Assembly (NCBI GenBank): GCA_010015675.1 | Contig: ML976981.1 | Span: 977,253-1,041,252, forward strand | DNA length: 64,000 nucleotides | Direction of reading: 5' to 3' | From: Byssothecium circinans | Lineage: Eukaryota; Ascomycota; Dothideomycetes; Pleosporales; Massarinaceae | Part shown: one piece after another, positions 56,240 to 64,000 of the stretch | How positions within the stretch are numbered: the first letter of the stretch is position 1 | Layout: every line of letters starts with the position of its first letter | Position numbers and translations under genes: made by a program | The notes under the pieces: model-generated | Seen by the model: only the letters and a program-made list of their open reading frames with translations | Databases searched by the model: none | Told to the model about the DNA's origin: nothing

Positions 56240-57505
56240 TCATGAATAGCCCCCAACTCCAGACCCTACCGCTGGCATCGGCCAATCATCCTCGGTGATG
56301 CTCGACCAAAACACCCAGATCATGACCACAGATAGAAGGGTGAACAAAGTCTGAAAGAGGCCACCGTTGATTTTTCCGGTAGTTCCATTGCAAATATGCA
56401 CGCTGACAACCCACTGGAAGATTTGTGCAATGGCGAATAGCAGTGCTGCGGCGACGAGGTACACTGTAGCTGCGGTCAGAGATGATGCAACTCATGATCA
56501 TGTAGTGAGAGAACTTACGCATGGGTTTGCGCTCCCCGAGGATACGAAGGACCAGGAATGCTTCCAAGAGGAAGAATACAACGATGAATACTAGGGGCGC
56601 CAGGAGATACAGAGTGTAGAGTGCGTAGTCCTGATTGGGAAGATCCAAACTCGAGTCCCAGAAGCCGGTCCACCGGAAGCCAGTGTCGAGCGCGATGTAT
56701 CCTACTCCGATGAAAAAGGCAGCGGCGGAGGCTAGGATGAGACCGATGGACACAGGGGTGCCATCATCGAGGAGTTGATAACCGACAAGACCGTTGAGCA
56801 TGAGGATCCACGCGGTAGCGACGATGGAGGCGAGGTGGACTGCGACAAAAGCCTATAGATCGGGTCAGACGCCGTCATCGTGTGGAGTAGCCAGTACATA
56901 CCCTTCGCACTGCGCTGTTCAGTGGGAACCCTCCAATGGTGAATATCTCGCAGATGGAAACGATTATGAAGCCAATTAGGAATAGTTGCATCTCTCTGTT
57001 CACATGTCAGTCTGGGCAATTCATACTTTTCATAGAGGCTGCAGCTTAAGCGCGCACCTTCTTCCGACGGCAGCCTTCTTGCGTTCGGTCTTCCACAGTA
57101 GAAAGGCAGACGCGAGGATCGCAATGGCGCATAGCAATATCGAGCCTGTTCCTGTCAATGCCATCCAATGGAGTGTTGGCCGCCGACAACTGACCCAAGT
57201 TCCTCAGATACCTTTCTCCTCCGAGCGGTATGCCCGTCAATTCACAGCCTCCAACATATCCGATATTATCTCTCGTCGAGGCTTGATTAAAGAGCTGTTG
57301 CGCATGCAGTTAGCGATTCGAACGGTGACGGTGGCAGTGACGGTGTCTGGGGACAGGACAATATGATGGTGCGACATACGTAGCATACTATCAACATGTC
57401 AGTCAGGGTTCAAGAGGGAGCGCAATTGCAGTCGGTACCTGGCAGTGTGGACCATTGGTTTCCCGTGTCGCGACAAAAGTCGGCGAACTTTCCGTAGTTG
57501 CTCAT
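56240..57505 (-). CDS. CHS7: chitin synthase export chaperone Chs7
   Basis: ER membrane protein needed for exit of class IV (Chs3-type) chitin synthase. Seven exons: 57505-57439, 57387-57380, 57294-57195, 57145-57058, 56995-56902, 56852-56519 and 56463-56240, giving 304 residues. The N terminus MSNYGKFADFCRDTGNQWST runs through an 8 nt exon into LPVCYLFNQAST, then GGCELTGIPLGGERYLRNLG. Seven hydrophobic segments follow, with family marks RKKAAVGRREMQLFLIGF, FTIGGFPLNSAVRR, ATAWILMLNGLVGYQLLDDG, YIALDTGF, LRILGERKPMLYLVAAAL and FWSSITEDDWPMP near the end. Every junction keeps a conserved frame. Confidence 0.9.
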
Positions 57506-59298
57506 GGCTGCGACGAAGCTCTCGGTCGACGAAGCGTTGGCTGGACAGCAGGGCGCGTAGCCTCGCGTGGATGAGTGAGCGGGGGCCCCGATTAGGGGTG
57601 CACTGTGGTTGACGATACGGTGCTACGGGCTGCAAGTGAAGGTAGATCACTGGAAGCGGTAGGTAAGCAGTGACTGTGGAGCGATTACGGAGTACTATGC
57701 GGGTGGATTGATGCGCGAGGAGGTGGATGAGCGATGTGCTGGCGGCGCCGTCAGAAGGTGGCTGGTGTGAATCCTGTTTGGAGCGACGGACAGGGATGTG
57801 AAGGATGGGGAAGGCGTCGTCTTTTTGCTGTTATTTCGAGCTTCAGGCGCACCGAACATGCAACTCTCGCGGCGGAGTGAGCGCAAGGCAGACGCAGATG
57901 CAGACGCAGACGACACGACGCGGAATCAAGAGGCGAGAAAGGTGCAGAATCGGAGGATCCGATAGAGAGCTCGGGCAGCGCGCGAGGGCGGCCACAGTTG
58001 AACAAAGAGCAGGTTTCGCCGAGATCAAACAAATTATCATGAGGATAAGCGCCCAATGAGCGCGGCGGGCTAACCCTCGTTTCAGCCTCGGATAGGGGCC
58101 AGAAATAATGCAGCAATGCCGAAGACAAGCTCAGTTCGCAGCTCGCCTCCATCAATGGATTGGATGTGCAGCACGGCGGCAAGTTGCAGGCTGACGCGCG
58201 GTCCGAAAACCTTCATTCCGATGAAGCTTCTGTTCGCTCCCAAATAGCCCATCGTGCATGACTTGATGCCCAGGTGGTGGAAATAGACTTCGGTCGTGGG
58301 CATCTAGATGTCGTCACCTGCTTCATGCGGCGGCCCATTCACAGCCATGACCCCAGGAGAGGCGAGTGTATGTAGGACCATGGAAGAGGCGCTTGCAGAC
58401 TGCCAGATACTAATAATGAACGTGTAGTGAACACAGCACGCTGTCACGCTCGAGAATCCTTGCCGGCATCGAGCATTCAACACTAACCGCAACATAAAAT
58501 ATTGAAGACTGTGAAGAGTCACGAGGTGTCGCTATACAGTACATAGGTCCCGACCTGTGAAGATGGAGTTTCTGCACAAAATATTGAGCAAGTCGAGAGC
58601 AGGTACAGTCATGAACGAAACATCTGGCAACGCTGGACCTAGCTCGGGGTGGGTAGTAGTGGTGGTAGTGGAGTAGTGGAGTAGTGGATGGCAGAGTGGA
58701 CTGCAAGAAGGGTCTGACATATCTATATATATATACGTCTCTCGTGGGGCAGAGAAAGTCGGCACTGTCATGACAAGGTAGAAATCGAAAGATAGCCTCT
58801 TCCCGTAAAGAACATGTCAATCCCGGCATGAGTCTTGTGGTCCACGTCGGCACGTTCACGTGAGCCATATATTCGCATGGAACAATCCATCTACGCGCAG
58901 TGCCAGCAGCAGAACAGCCTTCCAGCGCAGCAACTTTGCACTGTGTTTCTACAATCTTCAAAGATTGCATCATCATGCAGAACCTACTCCACAGACCCTT
59001 ATCAACACTCCAGTTGTGTCTCCGCTCGGGCCGACGTCTTCCAGCCTTGGCAACCATGGCTGACGGCAGGGAGCTGCGCTGCAATAATTCTACTTGGACC
59101 TGCACCTCTTCTTGGATCACGAAGCCGCTTGCATCCCCTGTCCCCACTCACGCTTATTCCTCCAATGTGACATCTGCTCCAGCTTGACCGCTTCGCTTCG
59201 TTGACCCTCCGCTTCCTTGTCTTGGACCCGGTGACGTGCCGCACCCACACCCGCTACTACACCTGATCGATCGTGGAGTTGGGGCTGCTCCCTAACAG
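57506..59298. other. divergent intergenic region; first exon of transporter may lie here
   Basis: This lies between the Chs7 start and the first visible transporter exon. A TA microsatellite (atatctatatatatatatac) is near 58718-58736. The minus frame 58410-59147 (245 codons) has no domain. The missing start exon of the transporter must lie somewhere before 59299; the ATG at 59056 has a good context, but I cannot find a convincing donor. Confidence 0.4.
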
Positions 59299-61599
59299 CC
59301 TTGGACCTTCAAGATTCCTTCCCATCCGTATACCAGCAGGAGGCCGGCGAACATCCCACTCCACACGCTTTCGTCTTCCTCGTCACGGAACCCGCACAAC
59401 GATTCGGCCCACCTCCTCGAAAACCACGACAAGGACAGCCCGCACTCGTCGTTCGACACCCCCGACTCCGACGACGACCTCTCGCTCTGGAGTGATACCG
59501 GCGATCTCGTCGACCAGCTCGCCGATCAGGAGGACCCTCTCCGAATCCGCCTCGAGGGTGACGCTTCCAAGCCCAAACGCCAGCAGAAGCGGGTGCACTA
59601 CGAGGACGGGCTGAAGGAGAAGAGCAGCTCGACGTTACGGAAGGAGGACATTGAGATACCGGAGCCAGCACCTCAAAAGATATCCAAGGCAGCACGCATC
59701 CTTGCTTCCATCATGGCACCGAACGATGGCCCCTCCCGTATCCACGGCCTGCACGGCAAAAAGTTGATGTGGGTGCAACAACAAGTCCTTCTTGATCCGA
59801 TACTAACCGTCGGGCAGTTACTTCACCAGCGTTTTTGTGTCATTAGGAGTCTTCCTATTTGGCTATGACCAGGGCGTCATGTCCGGTATCATTACGTGCG
59901 TCATCCCGTTGCTCCCCGCCGTCGAACAAATCTGATGAGTGTTGCAGCGGAAACCATTTCAAAGACGACTTCAACCAGCCCACTAGCGCCGAGCTGGGCA
60001 CCATGGTTGCTATCCTCGAAGTGGGGGCCTTTATATCGTCGTTATCAGTAGGCCGCATCGGGGATCTTCTAGGCCGCAGACGGACCATCCTCTGGGGCTC
60101 CGTTATCTTCGTCGTTGGGGGTGCCCTCCAAACATTCGCTGGAAGCATGTACGTGATGATGTTGGGGAGAATCATTGCCGGTTTGGGTGTCGGTGCCCTG
60201 TCCACCATTGTGCCCGTTTACCAGTCCGAGATCTCCCCTCCTCATAACAGAGGCAGACTCGCTTGCATCGAGTTCTCAGGCAACATTACGGGCTACGCTT
60301 GCAGCGTATGGGTCGACTACGCTTGCAGCTTCATCGACAGCGACTGGTCATGGAGACTGCCATTGTTCATGCAGTGTTTTATGGGCTCTCTGCTTGCCGT
60401 AGGAAGCTTGCTCATCTGCGAATCTCCGAGGTGTGTACCTGTCTGCTTTGAAAGCATCGAAATCTGACAAGAAATCAGATGGCTGCTCGACAACGATTAT
60501 GATGAAGAGGGCATTGTCGTTATTGCCAACCTCTACGGTAAGGGTGATATTCATAACCCTAAAGCGCGTGACGAATATCGTGAAATCAAACTCGGCGTAT
60601 TCCTGCAACGTCAGGAAGGTGAGCGATCCTACAAGGATATGTTCAAGCGCTACTACAAGCGTGTCTTCATTGCCATGTCTGCTCAAGCCCTCGCGCAACT
60701 CAACGGCATCAACGTCATCTCGTACTATGCCCCCCTTGTCTTCGAAGAAGCTGGTTGGCACGGTCGCCAGGCGATTCTCATGACGGGCATCAACTCCATC
60801 ACCTACTTTCTATCCACGATCCCCCCCTGGTATGTCGTAGACACGCTGGGACGGCGAAAGATCCTTCTTTCCGGAGCTCTCATGATGGCCCTGTCTCTCT
60901 CCGCCATCTCGTACTTCATTTTCCTGAAAGCGGCGTGGACACCCAACTTGGTCGTCATTTTCGTCATGATCTACAACGCGGCTTTTGGGTTCTCATGGGG
61001 ACCAATTCCCTGGCTCTACCCTCCCGAGATTCTACCCCTCAGCATCCGTGCGAAGGGTGCCAGCTTGAGCACGGCCACCAACTGGGCATTCAACTGGTTG
61101 GTGGGAGAGTTGACTCCCATTCTGCAAGAGCATATTCAATGGCGTTTGTACCTGATCCATGCGTTTTTCTGCGCTGTCAGTTTCATCGTTGGTAAGTCGG
61201 GCCATTCCACGCAACTCATGTAGTAGTTGACATGTTACAGTTTGGTTCCTCTATCCCGAGACGGCCAATATTCGTCTCGAAGACATGAATTCGATTTTCG
61301 GAGACGCCACGTCGGTCATGTCCACGCCACAATCGATCGCTCAAGCCGAGTCGTTGCTCAGTGGCAGCGCCCGCTCACCTGTGCCTTCGCTTGATATTCG
61401 CGGCAATCGCAACATAGATGCCGTCATTCCTGGTCTTGACATCAACCCACCTGATGAGATTTCGGGCAGTAAACCGAAAGATGGGGACCAGGGCGAGGGC
61501 ATTGGCGGGTGGATCTCCAATATGGTGAAGAGAAACAAGAACGGCGAGGGAGATAGCGGGAAGTACAAACGGGTAGGGCAAGACGACGATCAAGACTAG
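59299..61599 (+). CDS. MFS sugar transporter (5' exon not resolved)
   Basis: Twelve-helix sugar porter of the plasma membrane. Visible exons are 59299-59768, 59818-59895, 59948-60430, 60479-61191 and 61241-61599, coding about 700 residues; the first exon with the start codon is missing because the in-frame TAA just before 59299 follows an acceptor-like cctaacag. A long acidic cytosolic N-terminal region (SLWSDTGDLVDQLADQEDPL) precedes YFTSVFVSLGVFLFGYDQGV. Sugar-porter motifs are GRIGDLLGRRRTI, VPVYQSEISPPHNRG, LLICESPRWLL, AQLNGINVISYYAPLVFEEA, DTLGRRKI, PWLYPPEILPLSIRAKGASL and FLYPETANIR. The C-terminal tail (VPSLDIRGNR, VIPGLDINPP) is Gly/Asp-rich. The substrate cannot be named; the family includes hexose and glycerol porters. 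Confidence 0.86.
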
Positions 61600-62329
61600 A
61601 GGGAATCTTCTTCCATGCAGGTTTGCATCGTATCTAAGTGCAGAGTTGTTTAGCATGCTATGATATCCACTGTAAAGCATGTAGGTTATGGGTTGATAGA
61701 GGGCGTAAGGATGGTTTGAACGGTATCGAACACAAAGACGGCCTTGGATCATTGTCTTCTTGGATGGCCAGTGTTGGCGTCTAGAGGATCAAGGGGATTG
61801 TAGAATTGCATAGCATGGCTCCAGGGATGCAAAGCACAGTTTGGCGTTGAACTTAGTGCCAGCATTCTAGCACGTACTGTACATATACTTTCCCGTATCC
61901 GAATATTCTCTATTTAGCGATTTTGAAGAGCTTAGTCTCACGTGAGCGGATGGACAGCCAGGTGTTCTTTAGATTGATCGGTGTCCGGCCCCCTTGCTAG
62001 CGCGCCCTTGCTCTCAGCTCCGAACATCACTACACAATTTCTATTCTTGTAGCCGACCACCTCCTGCCTCGCCAACCCACCAGAGGAGTCGACCTGCACT
62101 TTTCTTGCGCTGCTTTTCATGCTTTCACTTCCTTGACGGGCTTTTTTCCCCTTTATAATCGCCCTCTGCCTCCACTCATTTGTGAGGGGAGCTTCGAGTT
62201 ACACTTCTCCGCCCCCAACAGCCCAACCGCATTCCCATCTGCCATCTGGCCACCACGTCGCTCCTGGCCTGTCGCAACACAGCGCGGACGACCGATCCTG
62301 AAGAACGAAGCTCGACGGTACCCTCCAGT
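61600..62329. other. intergenic between transporter and PMT2
   Basis: This contains the transporter 3' flank. TGTACATA at 61878-61885 is a Puf3-type element, about 280 bp after the stop. The last 150 bases are CT-rich, as in fungal promoters. No gene is seen. Confidence 0.4.
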
Positions 62330-64000
62330 ATGGCAACGGCAGCGCAGACAACGGGCGCAGACCCCCGAGCGGAGGAGCTGCGGAGGAGAAATGTAGCTGG
62401 TCAACAGGCCACTGGAGCGCCTGCAGTTGCGCAGGCTCCGGCGTCGGAGAAGTCGAAAGAAAAGGTATGCATGCGTCTTGAGGAAATACCAGCAAGGAGC
62501 ATGATGCAAGCTTGTGGTGGCGGCAATAGACAGAGACGGCGGCGCTGACCATGTCCAGCCATTCGACATCATCGCCTTCCTCGACGAGTACGAGTTCATC
62601 TGGGCGCCGCTGATATTCACCGCCCTCGCCTTCTTCACGCGTATGTGGAAGATCGGCCTCTCACCAATTGTCACTTGGGACGAAGCCCAGTATGCATTTC
62701 CCTCAACAACCCCAATACTAGTCTGACAGCTGTTGCAGTTTCGGAAAGTTCGGTTCCCACTACCTCAAACGCGAGTTCTACTTCGACGTACATCCTCCGC
62801 TCGGCAAGATGCTCGTTGGTCTCTCCGGATACCTCGCTGGATACAATGGCTCGTTCGAATTCAAGTCGGGAGAGACGTACCCTCCGGAGCTCAACTACAC
62901 CTTCATGCGCCTCTTCAACTCGGTCTTTGGAGCTGTCTGTGTTCCGTTGGCATACTTCACCGCAAAGGAGCTGAACTTCCGGAGACAGACCGTCTGGCTT
63001 GTGACCATGATGGTGCTCTTCGAGAATTCGTACACCACCATCAGCCGCTTCATCTTACTCGACGCTATGCTCCTCTGCTTCACATTCACAACCGTCTTCT
63101 GCTGGTCCAAGTTCCACCGTCTGCAACATGACCCGTTCTCTCCTGAGTGGGGTCTGTGGTTGATGCTGCTCGGCGTCTCCATCGGTTGTGTCACGAGTGT
63201 CAAGTGGGTCGGATTCTTCGTCACGGCCTTGGTCGGACTCTACACTATCGAAGATCTATGGAATAAGTTTGGTGATCTCAAGATGCCCAAGGTACGTCCA
63301 TTTCCAAAGTTGTGCGAATCGAAGGATGCTGACAATTGCAGATCGAGCTGGCAACTCACCTGGCCTTCCGTGTCTTTGGACTCATCTTGATTCCCTTCGC
63401 CGTCTACGTCTTTTCTTTCTACCTCCACTTCCTCATCCTCGAGAACAGTGGGCCTGGAGATGCCCAGATGAGCTCCCTTTTCCAGGCCAACCTCCGTGGT
63501 ACTGAAGTCGGCAAGGACAGCCCGCTCGAGGTCGCCTATGGTTCACGCGCGACTCTCAAGAACATGGGTTATGGTGGTGGCCTTCTCCATTCTCACCACC
63601 AAACGTATCCTGAGGGTTCCACACAGCAGCAAATCACCTGCTATCACCACAAGGATGCCAACAATGACTGGTTCTTCTACCCCAACCGCCACGATGTCGA
63701 GTACCAGCCGGAAGAGGAACTTCGCTACCCCGCAAACGGCGATGTCATTCGGCTGATCCACGCCCAAACCGGCCGCAACCTCCACTCTCACCAGGTCGCC
63801 GCTCCCGTGACCAAGGCCGACTGGGAAGTCTCATGCTACGGCAACACTACCGTAGGTGATACCAAGGACCACTGGCAGATTGAAGTCGTTCGTGATGCGG
63901 CTTCAAGAGACCACTCGAAGATCCGCACACTCACTACTGCCTTCCGTCTGAAGCACGTCGATCTAGGCTGCTACCTTCGCGCTGGCAATGTCAACTTGCC
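62330..64000 (+). CDS. PMT2: protein O-mannosyltransferase, PMT2 family (cut by window end)
   Basis: Transfers mannose from dolichyl phosphate to Ser/Thr of secretory proteins in the ER. Exons 62330-62464, 62511-62689, 62739-63291 and 63342 to the window edge encode about 508 residues so far; full-length relatives are about 740. The first luminal loop carries the catalytic acidic pair in [20 protein letters not shown], with the exon 2/3 splice in the His codon, then [20 protein letters not shown]. Several transmembrane helices follow, for example [23 protein letters not shown] domains start around residue 380 and are recognisable from [20 protein letters not shown] and [20 protein letters not shown]. 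The N-terminal tail is short, hydrophilic and Ala-rich. It is incomplete only because the window stops. Confidence 0.92.

Noticed and set aside
58410..59147. 245-codon minus-strand frame
   Set aside because: Odd composition, crosses a TA microsatellite, no domain.
1..64000. tRNA, rRNA and CRISPR arrays
   Set aside because: No B-box-like GGTTCGANNCC with a matching A-box, no 5S-like sequence and no regularly spaced repeats were found by eye; a covariance-model scan would be decisive.

Overview
The window is nuclear DNA from a filamentous ascomycete (Pezizomycotina). Genes are dense and mostly interrupted by short GT-AG introns (about 36-240 bp, with several much longer). Protein-level matches are to typical fungal genes: YAT2-type carnitine acetyltransferase, Sae2/CtIP, Mif2, Hook, Puf4, Chs7, Pmt2. 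AT-rich and TpA-rich relics plus C-to-T type nonsense changes suggest a genome with repeat-induced point mutation (RIP). A dothideomycete is my guess from overall style, not something I can prove. All exon boundaries were read by eye from splice sites, frame and family conservation.

Layout. 1-520 is an AT-rich block. 1.1-6.6 kb holds a divergent pair: YAT2-like carnitine acetyltransferase (-) and Rad57-like recombinase paralogue (+). 6.56-7.88 kb is a decayed FAD-dependent dehydrogenase (-). 8.3-12.7 kb is a second divergent pair: Sae2/CtIP (-) and an F-box protein with a probable WD-repeat region (+), sharing a 142 bp promoter with an ACGCGT box. Next come a seven-knuckle CCHC protein (13.4-14.2), a TA-rich relic (about 15.2-15.9), an unknown secreted protein (16.8-17.6) and Mif2/CENP-C (18.1-20.7). 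About 5.5 kb without a visible gene precedes a Myb/SANT regulator (26.2-27.8, -), and a further 3.3 kb follows before tubulin cofactor B (31.1-33.3).

33.8-35.8 kb is a GH78-like glycosidase pseudogene with five TAG stops. Then come a Hook dynein adaptor (36.6-39.7, -), a small secreted I9-type inhibitor (40.5-40.9, -) and a Puf4-like RNA-binding protein (42.1-45.8, -). After 2.4 kb without a gene there is an orphan repeat-containing gene (48.3-49.5), a doubtful small gene (49.9-50.2) and a vacuolar aminopeptidase Y gene broken by one TAG (50.5-52.1). The last part has a mitochondrial FAH-family protein (52.5-53.7), the TFIIH subunit Ssl1 (53.9-55.5, -), the Chs7 chaperone (56.2-57.5, -), a sugar transporter (59.3-61.6) and Pmt2, which is cut by the window end.

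Functionally these are mainly housekeeping genes: DNA repair and genome maintenance (Rad57, Sae2, Ssl1, Mif2), wall and secretory biogenesis (Chs7, Pmt2), microtubule transport (TBCB, Hook), RNA control (CCHC, Puf4) and carbon metabolism (YAT2, transporter, FAH). I see no tRNA, rRNA, CRISPR array or intact transposon. The most unusual signal is the repeated appearance of TAG stops, nearly all at positions where TGG or CAG is expected, in three otherwise readable genes. This fits CpA-to-TpA mutation of RIP type.
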